Below are positions 45,570-57,020 of a DNA stretch of 64,000 bases, piece after piece. Position 1 is the first letter of the stretch; every line of letters starts with the position of its first letter. Below the pieces are notes generated by a model. The model was not told where the DNA came from, did no database searches, and worked only from the letters and a program-made list of their open reading frames with translations. A program made the translations under genes and the position numbers. This DNA is from Iris pallida (Eukaryota; Streptophyta; Magnoliopsida; Asparagales; Iridaceae), in NCBI GenBank assembly GCA_029216955.1, contig JANAVB010023996.1, forward strand, positions 18,035,925-18,099,924, in the 5' to 3' direction.

Positions 45570-46545
45570 AGTTTGATATCAGCAATGATGAGAATGGAGT
45601 GGTTAATTATGATGCTACATTTATCTCATTTTGTAGATATGCAGGTATATCAAAGCCATTAGCTTATATGAACCTAGCATAGGTCTGCATTCAACTTTTG
45701 TCAGAGTCAGTCAAGTAAGCTGCTTGGCAAAGTTGTTAGAGCCTCTCCAACGCTATTGTGACTTTGGAAAAAAGTTGTTGCCACATAGGAATGACAAAAT
45801 TTTATTCAAAAGTTCTTCTCCAATACAATTGTCAAGTCAATTGTGAAACTTATGTGGCAAAAATTAAAGAAGACATTGTGAAGTTGATTGTCTTGTTCTA
45901 GAAAATGCACATGACAATGTCTTCTCTTCCATGTCATAAATTATGAATAAAAAATATTAGAAAAAAGAAAGAAGATTAGTTGTCTTAAAAGTTGCCTTGG
46001 AAGTTGGAAAAAAAAAACTTTTTATTGTCTTCTCAATACTTTTGCATTGGATTGAGTTTTTCTATCTCATTGTCTTTTGAGATATAATTTTGCCACATAA
46101 ACAAGATATTGTCTTGTGCCTCATGCCACATAGGAGCCACCTAAAACTCACAACACTTAACAAGACAATAGGGTTGGAGATGCTCTTAGGACCTTGTGAG
46201 ATAGTTGCATAGAAGGTTCTTTATACTCATATTGTAGTATTGCTTTCATTTGGGCTACTCTATATTGTGATTGCTAAGACCTCTATGGCTTGTTTTGTCT
46301 GTTGCTTTTTGGATAAACATTATGATGTTTTCCATGCTCGTGTCTTGGCTATCTATATTTTCATCACAAAAGAAAATCGAAGTTTGATATCAGTAATAAT
46401 GGGAATGGAGTGGTTTATTATGATGCTATATTTATCTCATTTTGTAGATATGCCGGTATGTTGAATTCAGTAGCTTATATGAACGTAGCATAGCTCTGCA
46501 TTCAACTTTTCTCAGAGCTAGTCAAGTAAGCTGCATGGCATAGAT
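45570..46545 (+). repeat. Duplicated segment (two copies of about 165 bp) in the CACTA
   Basis: 45570-45735 and 46381-46545 match over GTTTGATATCAG...GGAATGGAGTGG...TCTCATTTTGTAGATATGC...CATTCAACTTTT...GTCAAGTAAGCTGC with about 20 differences. The first copy is preceded by an acceptor-like GCTCCAG and followed by donor-like GCAG|GTATAT. The copies could be pseudo-exons from tandem duplication of captured DNA. The MITE at 45739 is between them. Confidence 0.75.
45739..46185. mobile_element. PIF/Harbinger-like (Tourist) MITE (447 bp)
   Basis: Starts GAGCCTCTCCAACGCTATTGT-like and ends with the inverse, ACAATAGGGTTGGAGATGCTC-like, about 21 bp of terminal inverted repeat with two mismatches. TTA flanks both sides (45736-45738 and 46186-46188), the 3-bp duplication of this group. 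AT-rich and non-coding. Confidence 0.85.
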
Positions 46546-47266
46546 GGTTCGTAAATCTTGTACCCTGAATGTGCTGACTCAGTGTAACTAGTTGGGTCTG
46601 AAGGACAAACATTTATCTTTACTCTTACACTCCTTTAGTCTCTGGTCCCTAAGACGTAAGAACTCATCGAATGGGTAAAGCTAGTAATTTGATGAGCCAT
46701 AACTAGAGTATATTTATGTGTTGATGTCGTTGGTCTTAGGATAGGAAAAGCAGCTCATGGCAAGGATGACTAAATATACCATTCAATTTCAAAAATGCTA
46801 AAAAGCAATACTAGAAATACTTAAAATAATGCCTACATGTATAAAATATACTTTTGAAAATGTTAATAATTTGTTGATAATTATTTGATTTCTGATGTCA
46901 AAAAATATGATACTCCGATCCAGAACCGTCGATACTACCGATATCGTCGATCCCGATACTCATAGGAATGGTCCGATATCGTGCAAACCTTGCAATTATG
47001 AATACTAATTTCACATGCTCGTTAAACAGTGAAGTCCAATAGGGATTAGGAAATCCCTTTAAAATATATATAATTTTCTTTCCCAATTTTAGTGTATTAA
47101 TTCTTGCAGTAAACTTGTTTAAATGGGATGGAAATAGTTGCCCAGCTTGGTGACATTTGACTGGTTTTTTTGGAGACAAACTAGGCAACTCTAGAATTTT
47201 TCCATCAACCAGACGATTCTTCTTTGGTATTTTTGTTAACTAATTATGTTATCCTATGATGTTCAG
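46546..47266. other. CACTA interior, unassigned
   Basis: No domain recognised. A stretch at about 46910-46990 has repeated GATATCG/GATACTCC words. It ends in the acceptor-like GATGTTCAG that precedes the HD-ZIP III fragment. Confidence 0.4.
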
Positions 47267-48153
47267 GCCTCACTAGCTAACAATACAAGCTGTGAATCAG
47301 TTGTGACCACTCCACAAATTCCTCTAAGGGATGCAAGTAATCCTGCTGGGTAAACACAAATTAACCCTCATTCTCCCCTTTGAATTTACATTTTAATCTT
47401 GACAAGTAAGTTTTATACCATTTCTGGTATTGTTGAACTCTTTTGGCAGTCTCATATCTATTGCTGAGGAGACCTTGGCAGAGTTCCTTTCAAAGGCTAC
47501 AGGGACTGCTATTTATTGGGTCCAGATGCCCAGGATGAAGGTATACATGCACTTAGTTGCGCATCTCTGTTGCTTAACCTTGAACCTTTACATCCCTTCA
47601 TAAAGATGGAAACCATATTGATTCGGTATTCTGCCAAATAAAGCTGATATAGATTTGTGTTCACTTGCTTTGTGCTCAGCCTAGTCCGGATTCTATTGGG
47701 ATTGTCACTATTTCCTGAAGTTGCAGTAGGGTGGTAGCACGAGCCTGTGGTCTAGTGAGTTTAGAGCCTAAAAAGGTAAGTTCTTTTCAATATGACTTCT
47801 CAAATATAAAATCCTTAACGTCTATCCATACCTGACAATGATCGCGGATATAGGATTATCAATTTATAATGTAAAAATATAAAATGTCTAGAGATTTGTG
47901 CTTTAAATGTCCTATTGAAATTGTTATCTCGGTCAACTACTGCTACCAGTTGTTGCTCGTTGTCCCATATTAAAATATTGCTGCTCATAGTCGTTCGAAG
48001 TCATCAGGCCAAAATAATTATCATCAACAGATTACAGAAATCCTCAAAGATCGAACATCCTGGTTCCGGGATTGCCGGAGCCTAGAAGTCTTCACAATGT
48101 TTCCAGCACGAAATGGAGGCACAATTGAATTAGTACAATTATGGTGCCCATAA
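47267..48153 (+). pseudogene. Captured HD-ZIP III gene fragment (START-domain start), four exons
   Basis: Exons with GT-AG borders: 47267-47349 (SCESVVTTPQIPLRDAS), 47450-47540 (SIAEETLAEFLSKATGTA, WVQMPRMK), 47680-47775 (PSPDSIGIVTIS-stop-SCSR, ARACGLVSLEP) and 48031-48153 (EILKDRTSWFRDCRSLEVF, NGGTIELV). These are the linker and start of the START domain of class III homeodomain-leucine zipper factors, closest to the REVOLUTA type (EVFTMFPA.NGGTIEL). These factors set organ polarity and vascular pattern and are controlled by miR165/166. The homeodomain, zipper and MEKHLA parts are absent, and stops lie in exons 3 and 4. Introns are kept, so capture was at the DNA level. Confidence 0.93.
47530..47689 (+). 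promoter_or_regulatory. Split miR165/166-like target site across exon junction
   Basis: Exon 2 ends CCAGGATGAAG (47530-47540) and exon 3 begins CCTAGTCCGG (47680-47689). Joined, they match the HD-ZIP III miR165/166 site at 18 of 21 positions (T to C, G to A, G to A). In authentic HD-ZIP III genes the site also spans this exon junction. It would exist only in spliced RNA. Confidence 0.7.
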
Positions 48154-50056
48154 AACTACCAAATAGAAGACCAGCTGACATGGTTAGTGGTATAGCAGGA
48201 ATCGTAAGAATCTACAAGATAGCAATTCAAGATTAGTGCAATCAGGCATGATGTTTAAGAATTTTTTGAGAAAATATGCAGAATAAATTCCCCCTGGTAT
48301 TATATTTTAACAATCAGTGACCTAGGATTATGATAGTGTCATTTACAAGTAAACAAATTATATAATAGTCAGTAAAATATCATCCAACTAGCATCATTAA
48401 GTACTGTCATCGAAAAGTTAAAACCAGTTAAAACATTTTATGGAAGTTGTAAGTTTTTGTGCAACTAAAGTAACAATAGAGATTACTCTCATCTCTATTT
48501 GCCATTCCTCAAAAATCTAGTGAAGTGTTCTTATCAGAGAGATCATTGTTCACTTGATCCTGAATGTATAAACTTTGTTCACTAACTGCTAGTTCATTAC
48601 TTAGTATCACATGGCTTTCATAAACTATTCATATTCATTTTAAATTACTGCTTCACGCAACTTTATGAATGTAGTTTGTTTGTTGCATTTACTTTCTCTA
48701 ATCAACTTATTGTTAGGTTACAATGTATTGTTGGTGACTGATTACTTCCAAAAAAAAAGGATTTACTGATTCTTTCCAAATTGGTTGACTAGTTATATTG
48801 TAAGTCAAAAATTTGTTCACATGGACCTTCTATTTGTTGGACAATGTTTCGAGTTAATAAAATGTATCGATATCAAAAAAGTTGAGAGGAAGTTTTTATT
48901 TCTAAACCTTTTTTAGATATCTTCTGATTCTTGGTAACTTCTAATGTATATTTGGATATACAGTTTGTTTCTAAACATAAAATAACATCTATATTGTACA
49001 GTGCTACTTTATATGGTGCGATGGACCAACTGTTATTGGAGGAAACTCTAGCTTTCTTATGAGCAAGATCCCTTTAGGGATGGGGCTAATTTCCCACTTA
49101 GAAGCAGTTCTGCTTCCATACCAACCTGAGAATTATTTTCCTTTGGAGACCTATACATGTTACCGTTAACACTCTCCAATGCTCCATCTCTCTTTTAGTT
49201 GGTCTTGAAGTCTTGAACATAGTTAAAGGTTTTGAAAATGTTGAGGATAAGGTATTTACTTTGTCTTTTGCTCTTTCCTCTGACTTGGAAGTGTATTGGT
49301 ACAATTATCTATTTTTATATGATAATTTGAGAAGTTTTTTTATATATAAAAACATGAATATTCCGAGGACTAACTGGCCACAAGTCTTCCTTTTGTATCC
49401 TTGCTAGAATGTTTTGCATCTATTGTTTCATCTTGCTTAGTTGAAATTTCTTACCTAAGCATGTTTTGTATCCACTGGTCTTCCTTTTGTATGCTTGCTA
49501 GCATGCTTGTCCACTATGTTCCATTCACCTAGTTTATGTTTTTTTTTTCATTGTTGTGTTTATATATACATCAAATTGGATATAATGAACTAAAACACAT
49601 TTTATGTTTGTGCAGGTTATCAATCAATAAAAAAAAATTTGGTATTGTGTTTGAAGTTTCTCCTCTGCAACCATTTGAGCTAAAATTTGTCATAGAAGAC
49701 GATTTACATTTTTTTCCCAAAGTAGGACAAAGTATGTAACAAGCTTAAGTTGTATTGAAATTAATATTGTATTGTTTTTAATTCAGTACTACAATAGTTT
49801 TGTAGTTTATGCAACAATATGACATTATATACTTTGGCATGGCCTTTTGTTTGCTATTAATGTATTTTGGCTACTGAATCCAATTATTTTTTATGATCTC
49901 ACGTGATTGGGTTTATTTGAATTACTTTTCACTTTTATAGTTTGATTGGGATTATATGTCAGTCAACTATTTCTTTAACTTATTTTTGCTACGTTATATA
50001 CTTTGTTTACCATTGATATCCTTATTTAAATAAATAAGGATTGGAATGGAAATAGA

Positions 50057-50113
<57 letters not shown>

Positions 50114-50139
50114 TTGATGAAATTTTTTATCAAAAATTA
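48154..50139. other. CACTA interior after HD-ZIP III fragment, unassigned
   Basis: AT-rich with no sure gene. A short plus-strand segment near 49001-49130, after an acceptor-like TGTACAG, reads CYFIWCDGPTVIGG and MSKIPLGMGLISH, which could be another captured exon (the WCD pattern recalls GRF-type zinc fingers, weakly). A frame at 49620-49737 (FGIVFEVSPLQPFELKFVIE) is also unplaced. An (AAT)n array lies at about 50062-50113. Confidence 0.35.
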
Positions 50140-50534
50140 TTTACGGCACGCTACAAATGTCATAAATAATAAACATAATTTGTCAAAAATATCTTTTACG
50201 GCATCAAAATGTACGTCGTATTTGAACCTACGGGAATAGCTACTACGGCATGCATACATATGTCGTATTTGACCCTGCGCGAATATCTATTACGGCGCAC
50301 ACATGTATGTCGTGAAAGAGCAATTACGGCACACTAAATATGCCATAAATGGTTGTCAAAATTCTGTAGAAAAAACAATTACGGCGTTAATTTGTTTACA
50401 TTTACGGCATTCTTCAACGCGCCGTAAATAATATGATCATTTACGGCATGGTCTTTTACAGCATCAAAATGTTCGCCGTGAAAGATCATTTACGGCGCGT
50501 TTTGCGTGCCATAAATGATCTTTTTTTTGTAGTG
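50140..50534. repeat. CACTA right subterminal repeats and terminus
   Basis: Repeats of TTTACGGC..GCC(G/A)TAAA type in the inverse orientation to the left block, ending TTACGGCGCGTTTTGCGTGCC, then TTTTTTTTGTAGTG. The terminal 13 bases are the CACTA signature. Confidence 0.88.
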
Positions 50535-50611
50535 TTTTAGTTTGACTTAGTTAGACAAATTTTGACTTAGTTAGACAAATTTCTACATATATTAGTTTAT
50601 TAAGAAAATCC

Positions 50612-50612
50612 T

Positions 50613-50698
<86 letters not shown>
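50612..50698. repeat. (AC)n followed by (AT)n
   Basis: About 24 bases of AC, then about 62 of AT dinucleotides. Confidence 0.95.
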
Positions 50699-50701
<3 letters not shown>

Positions 50702-53275
50702 AAAATTTTAAATATGAGAGGTAATGCTTAGAAAAGATATTTTAAAGAAATATTTAGAAGATTGTTTTATTTCATGTATATAAATTTATTAGAAATATTT
50801 TATTATTTTTGGTTAAGTAAAATTTGAGTATAAATTGTGCTTATAAAAATGCTTAATATTTTAATGTAGGGTTTATATTTATATAATAAGTAATATATGT
50901 TAAAAAAATGATTAATATGTGATGTACAATAAAAAAATTATTGTTATGAAAAAGTTAATTAAATTTTTTTATAATATTATATATTTTTAAAATTATTTTA
51001 TGAATTATTTGAAAATTTTCTATTTATCAATTGGGGGGAAAACTTTGAATGAATAGTGTGCAAAGGAACTGTTCTTTTTCTTCTCTCCCAAAACTCGAGC
51101 GCTGGGTATGGAAAGATTTTTGAAAGTTTCCAAATTAAGCAAACTTTATTTCTGCAGGATCCTAATCCTATTCTCCCCTGGTTTAGTTCGAATCCAGTTA
51201 AAAAAATCGAATCCAAATTCAAAAAAAAGTTGGATTTATAAATTCGAAAATCAATATCTATATATAAACCTGAAATTTTCTCAAAATCCTTTAAAAATTC
51301 TCGTAAACTCAATCCCCCGAGTTCTACACGACCCCTAACCCTAGACGAGCTATACGCACCTCTTTGTTGGCTTGCACCGTCGAACTGCTCTGTCGGGCGC
51401 CGCCGTGAGAAGTCACCCCAGCCTGGACACCGCTGTGCATGGGCGCTGCAAACAGAAGGTTAGCAACATGTTTCGCAGGTATGGTTCTCCTCAGTTCTGT
51501 AGTCAAATTTTGATCCAATTGATTATTTGGAATCACAACAAAAACACCTTTAAACCCTGTCAATTAGTTTAATTTTAGATGTTCCATAACTCGGGAAAAA
51601 TCGAGTTAAAAACTCGAGAAAACTGTGAGAATCGAGACTGGAAATTCAATTTCATACCTCGATTTTGGAAAGAGAATATCAGGTAGGTTAATTGCTATTT
51701 CTGAAACCTATTTAAACATACTTGTAGGCAACATAACCTAGTTTAAGATCCATTAATTAGTTTTATTTATTCAATATCATTTTTCATGATAAATCAGTTT
51801 AAAAACCAAGGAAAAACTAGTTTTTAAAAACTCAAAATCTCTGATATGGAGTCCGTCCCAAAAAATCGGACAACTTGGTCGTGAATCAATTGCATCAAAA
51901 GGTGCGGATAGAGTTTGTGCACATGTGGACTTTGATGAAATTCGAATTGGTTGCGTGTGCATGATGAATTCGACTCGTATTCGTCAAAAATTATCGTATC
52001 GGTGTTTTTACAAAATTGATGATTAATTTGTGCATGCTCCTTAACTCTAGACGAAACTTGTGCCATTGAACTCATGGTATTTTTTTGGTTATGTGAGCCA
52101 AATTTGGTCCAATTCTAAGACAGTTGACCGGATCGCCGTTTTGCGGGCCCCACAATCCGATTCAATGGACGATTTTGTACACGGTTCATCAGAATCCAAA
52201 ATTGGACAAACCGTTGGATTTGTATCAAAAATTAGACCCATAGCATATAGTTTGTGGACTTTAGAGACCTTAGATTGGGCACGCTTTTCGGTGCAAAGTA
52301 GGTCCAACGGCGGACAACGTTTTGACCTAAAATTACTATTTTGGTCCTGTGTTCAAAATTGGACTTATGGGTAGTTAATCTTAGTCATGTCTTTTATTTT
52401 GAAATGATTGGTAATGTCTATTTCAGGATCCGAAGACATTTGCGAAAGTTCCACTTTCGTTGGTATTCTGATTTGTCGAGTTCATCTGTTGAACATCATC
52501 AAATCTGCACACCACCACCAGAAAAGTGTACCTTGCTATATTTGTTGCTTTATATATTTATTTTTATCATGTTATTATTTTGTTTCATATTTGTTTTTAA
52601 GCTCATATGCTTTAAATTGTGTGTCCAAGTCATACTTGGGTGCAAGCGACTGTGTTACATATTTATGTTATATTTTTATGCATGTTGACCTAGTTTTAGC
52701 GGACTAGCTTATGATTGTGGGATATCAATATATCTCCTTTGTCCACGTCGCATGTGTCCCATAAATTAAGATTTTCATATAGGGCGTGGTCTTGTGTATT
52801 CGATTTACCATCAATATGTATAAGACATGTGATGGTTAGAGCGTAACTGTTACGACTAGTGTGTTAGAGAATCATACAGTTATAAAATGGTCATGGATAC
52901 GACATGGTTAGTGTCATTTTGAGGGAAAAGATAGTTAAATGTATGGGATACCCAATCCAAAAGTCGTAATAACTACATACTATAGTAGTCGTATCGCGAT
53001 GATCACTAGCCTCGAGCTATGTGGACTTATGGGTCACGAGGGCAGCTAGCCACGAGTTATGTTGGCTGATAGTACAAGGACGTTCCTATGTTTGTTAATT
53101 GTGAGGTTTTCGTGGGGGAGTGAACCTTTACCTACCTATACATCGAGATATCCTATAAATTGCATATTGGATGGCTAGGAACACCATTGCAAATCTATTT
53201 ACCATGTCAGTACTTTGCATATTTGTTTATCTACTACTACAGTTTTTATAACATGATATTATGTATCTTGTTATG

Positions 53276-53396
53276 TCCCTCTGAGGACCTGGTGATCTCT
53301 CCAGGTATAGACGATCGACAGTATCCCGAGGACTACGAATCCAGACTAGACTCTATCTTTGTAGACAAAGTGGTCTCACCCTCTGAGCCTATCTGA
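53276..53396 (+). CDS. Short acidic reading frame near the end of the outer LTR
   Basis: In frame: PSEDLVISPGIDDRQYPED, then SRLDSIFVDK and a TGA at 53394-53396. SEDLVxSPG is also in frame in B (about 18740), and partly in the solo LTR (30500; SEDLVFPQV). Acidic frames at the matching place occur in A and D. A CTCTCCAG acceptor-like site lies inside it at 53304. No ATG start in context; expression unproven. Confidence 0.35.
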
Positions 53397-53702
53397 TTTT
53401 CTCTTAGATTATCTCATTTATTTCATTCTATTCTCTACAAACGCTTGGTAGTAGATTTGTCTCCACCCGACAAATATATTATTTTATATTTAATCGATTC
53501 AGTTGGTTTTTTTTCTTTATTTGTTGTTGTGGATGAGATATAGATATTGCTTGTGACCATGAAATGTTATTATGAACTGGAACTCTTATAATACAACTTA
53601 TGTGTATATTCGTAGGTTCCATATATTGGAGTAGCCTGCGTATGCATACAGCTGGCATGTTACGTATTTCTAGTCCTACGTATATTGGGACTGGGTGTTA
53701 CA

Positions 53703-54364
53703 AGATCACCTTGTCCGTAAAGGGATGTAACAAGATACATATATCATGCAATGATATACTGAATATAAACAATAACTAAAATAGGTTAACTAACCATTCT
53801 ATGTGATACATGCACTTTGAAGACAATGTTCCACACAGGGACTTTCCGAACAATCAACAAAAATAAGTAAAGGTGTGGCAGTAAGTAGCGCTCATCTGAG
53901 TCACTATCGGCCGACAAGTGCATAAAAATAAATAGTATCCCCTACACTCCCTCACCATAATACTAAACATGTGTCGTCTCCACAACACACAAATATGCGT
54001 CATTTCCACAACACACTTTATCCCTAATAACTGTTAAGTCTTCTAGTATGCATATCTATTAGCAGTTATAACCTATCATACGGCATGTATGCATCGATGC
54101 ACGGTCAGTACGCAATCCAAAATCTATATGTGACTCTGACTCGTGGCACACATATGTCAAGGTTAATGAATACATCACAAACAAAGGACAATCACTTAAC
54201 ACTGTACACTAAGTCAATGTGCATAAAGTAACGAAAAACATAAGTAAAACAATCAATTGTACCCGAGTATGACCTGGGCATGAAGTTTATTTCATTTTTA
54301 AAATAAATGATAATTAAATAACATAAGTGCAATATGCTGACATAAATGTAAATAAATAGCAACA
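53703..54364 (-). repeat. Element B right LTR, second part (truncated)
   Basis: Resumes the LTR interrupted at 22575: AGATCACC, GTAACAAGATACATAT and onward match 18740-19405 of the left B LTR closely. The match stops at about 54364; the remaining 1.6 kb (start of the LTR on the minus strand) and the right duplication are missing, so a deletion or another insertion occurred there. Confidence 0.85.
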
Positions 54365-54741
54365 GAGTAAGCCCATTACAACTAACCATTTTATAATATT
54401 TTAAATTCATATGGTTAAATCTTTTTTTAAAATAAAATAGAAGATCTTTTGCTTATTATTATTTTCTCACTTTTGAGTGGGCTTCCTTTTCAGCCAGTTG
54501 AAACTGGTATGGGTTTACTTAAAGCCCATTCATTTAACCTATCTAGTTAGCCCATTACAACTAACCATTTTAGTTAGCCATACATGTAGCCGAGCTGTAG
54601 GTTGTTAAACATTAGTTTGTTAGAGGAGCAGTGTCTCCTTCTTCCTCTCTTTACATGGAGCCATGTGCTTGCTAACAGAATTTCGAATTCTCAATCCTTT
54701 TTTCCTCCAACAATTTCCCTCTTTTGAATTCAGTAACTGCC

Positions 54742-54749
54742 TATATAAA
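54742..54749 (+). promoter_or_regulatory. TATA box of segment D
   Basis: TATATAAA in CTGCCTATATAAACTAGC, about 95 bases upstream of the ATG at 54839 and followed by a C/A-rich start region. Confidence 0.6.
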
Positions 54750-54838
54750 CTAGCACAACACTCCACTCCCATTCGATCATTGCAATTTTTCTTTTATTAA
54801 GTGGGAGATCCAGAGCTTCTGAGAAAGGAGGAGCGGCC

Positions 54839-54895
54839 ATGGCGTTAGGAGCTCAGGCGATCGACGGGTCTACAGTAGTAGGAACGGTGGTTTAG
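54839..54895 (+). CDS. 18-codon ORF with strong start context
   Basis: ATG in GCGGCCATGGCG, a near-ideal plant start context, reads MALGAQAIDGSTVVGTVV and stops at TAG. It is the first ATG after the TATA box. It could be a uORF or a truncated remnant of a longer exon; no family recognised. Confidence 0.35.
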   Translation: MALGAQAIDGSTVVGTVV

Positions 54896-56888
54896 CATTC
54901 CTCTACGACGATTTCCCTCTTCGAAGTAACCGGCGGTGCGCAGAGCAGTGAGTGTTCCTTTGATCTTTTCTTTTTGTCTCTTGATCAATTTGATCAAATT
55001 GATGATCATATTGTTCAGTTTCAATTCAATTCCGATCGATCATTTTCTAGTAAGCCAATTCTTGATCAGTTGTTTTCTGGCCATTACAATTTAGATCGAT
55101 CCTGTCCGATCGAGTGCTGATCGTTATTGGAGATTCCTGTAGATTAATCAGTAGTGGTAAGATCGGCATTCCATATTTGTTTTCTGTTGAATAGTATGGT
55201 TGATTTGGAAATTGAATTACGAATCGTCTTCATTCTTCTCAAGGAATTTCAAATCAGTTCTAGTGGAATTGAGCAGGGAGGTCATCGACGGAATAGCTCG
55301 ACGAACTTAATCTAGGTAAGTTAGTGGTGATTTCTATTTAGCAGTTTTAGGAGTTTAGTCCTTGGTCTTATTGAACCAGGAATAGATTTATTGAGTGTTT
55401 AAATTTAGAATCATTCGTTTCTCTAAATTTCCTTTGAGTGGTGATCAGAACATGACCTAGGAAGGATCTAAGGCTATGTTCTGCTTTTATCGAGCCTCAG
55501 GGAGTAAGAGAGATGCAGAACAGGGACTTAGGATTACTGAACATTTTATGTTTGTTGAATGGTTGACTCAGGAATCTCAAATCCAGGAGAGCTTGTGTCT
55601 TCATCACAGGACAGAATTATCTTGTTTCGATCAGGTAAATATTTGCCTCTTTTTCGTGTTAGCTGCTAGATCATTTTGATCTTTATTATGCATAACCATA
55701 AGGATTGAGGGGTTATAATTATCATAATTGATGGGTGGAGTATGGAAATATGTGTATGAGGAGCTAGGACTGAGCATAAGTTTGTGATGTTTTCTTGACA
55801 TTCCTGATTTCATGAGGGATTGACGTATTGATCAATAAACTGAGCTAGGACTGATATTTATGATTCGAATCATACATCATGCAGAGCAGCAGTAGTTAGA
55901 GACTTATGTACTGAGTTCCCTTGCACTCTTAGTATATCAGCTAGATGAATGCCATTTTAGAATTTATACTGAATCATAATTCAGTTAGGGGTATCATGGA
56001 GAAATCCTCTTTAACTGTATAATCGAACATCATTTAGGGCAGTGAACTAGGAATAGGTTGCTCTTTCAATTCTTCTGTTTGAACCACTGAGGCTATTATA
56101 GTTAGGTGAATGTTACCTGGGGATAGTTTAGCAAATGTTTTAGTTGAGTTAGGACTCTTGCCACTGTTCTGTATCAAAGAGGAATTTTCCCATAGTTATC
56201 AAATTCCTAAATCATATCAGTGCTTACCAATTGAACAAATATTGCATCTTGCCATTTTGAGCATTTTAAATGATTGATAGGGCAAGGTATCGAGTACCTG
56301 TGGTTGATGAATACATCAGATTGGGATTGTCAGTATCATACTGATATAGATCCTTGAGAACCCAGCAGGGTCACTGAATGGGGAAGTAGCCTAACCTTGC
56401 CTGGTGTGTCACCAAGACTGAACCCTATGGGTTGGCATGAAGACATTGTCATCTGTAGAGCAATATAGTGTGGATATGTCATATGTCACAGGAAGTTTCT
56501 TTGCTTAGAACTGATTCCACCTGGGTATTAAGTTCAGTTTGAACCTACATTCCTGGATGTATGCTGTGTTCAGTTATGATTCTGTTTTAGTCTTGCAACA
56601 AATTGTTGCTTGTGAGGGCTGCAGTCTATGACTTAATGGGATTAGTCGAATATATATTGTAATAAAGTGATTGTTTTAGAGTTAAACTAGGATGGGAACC
56701 TGATACAGATCCTTGAGTCTATGTAGTAAATTAATAAGTAGACTGATGGTATGGACTGTATTTTAGACTGTCATATAGGACTGAACTGTTCCCTGTTTGC
56801 TAAGGACTAAGTTATATAATGTTCAATTAGAATTTGGTTTTCTCAAACCTGTGCATGAGCTATGGGACTGATAACTGATTTCATTAGG

Positions 56889-57020
56889 ACTGATATTAGA
56901 TTGTGTTGAGACTGTCCTGTTCAGGACTTAAATTGATATTAGATTGTGTTGAGACTATCCTGTTCAGGACTTAGATTGTGTTGAGAGTGTCCTGTTCAGG
57001 ACTTAGATTGTGTTGAAACT
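56889..57020. repeat. Minisatellite in segment D
   Basis: Three to four copies of TAGATTGTGTTGAGACTGTC plus CTGTTCAGGACT, with unit lengths of about 31-49 bases. Confidence 0.8.

Larger units (their letters stand above)
43386..50534. mobile_element. Non-autonomous CACTA transposon carrying host gene fragments (about 7.1 kb)
   Basis: The right end is TTTTTTTTGTAGTG (to 50534), the inverse of the CACTACAAAAA terminus of plant CACTA elements. Both ends carry hundreds of bases of subterminal repeats built on TTACGGC..GCATGCCGTAAA (43386-43690 and 50140-50520), in inverted relation. The left CACTA terminus is missing: the subterminal repeats abut a LINE fragment. No transposase is seen; the inside holds fragments of an intron-maturase-like gene, an HD-ZIP III gene, a duplicated segment and a MITE. 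The 3-bp duplication cannot be checked. Confidence 0.8.
22576..53702 (+). mobile_element. 31.1-kb nested insertion in element B LTR (long LTR, split by later insertions)
   Basis: The block starts TGTAAACCCCCTAAAG and ends GGGACTGGGTGTTACA, long-LTR termini of the B superfamily. It is flanked by agatc on both sides (22571-22575 and 53703-53707), and the split host LTR continues exactly across. The first 0.5 kb and the last 3.1 kb look like the two ends of one long LTR comparable to the 4.0-kb solo LTR at 26832-30866; everything between is later insertions (LINE, copia 2, element C, CACTA). A two-LTR element that lost its inner ends is the alternative. Confidence 0.8.
50535..53702 (+). repeat. 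3' part of the outer long LTR
   Basis: Begins with a TTTGACTTAGTTAGACAAATT block doubled in tandem and also present at 23005-23030 near the LTR start. Then come (AC)n/(AT)n at 50612-50698, a leader-like segment, a donor-like CACCAGAAAAGTGTACC (about 52515), the GTTGACCTAGTTTTAGCGGAC block, and CTGAGGACCTGGTGATC before the acidic frame. It ends GGGACTGGGTGTTACA at 53702. The order matches the solo LTR at 26832-30866 from about 28900 onward. Confidence 0.75.

Noticed and set aside
47267..48153. Functional HD-ZIP III gene
   Set aside because: Stops in exons 3 and 4, and no homeodomain, leucine zipper or MEKHLA part in the surrounding sequence.
43386..50534. CRISPR-like array from the regularly spaced GGCATGC repeats
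   Set aside because: The repeats are CACTA subterminal units in inverted blocks at both ends of a plant transposon; spacing and context do not fit.
22576..53702. A single two-LTR retrotransposon 31 kb long
   Set aside because: No second TGTAAACCCCC start was found, and the LTR end at 39951 is not homologous in detail to the end at 53702; a split solo LTR fits better.
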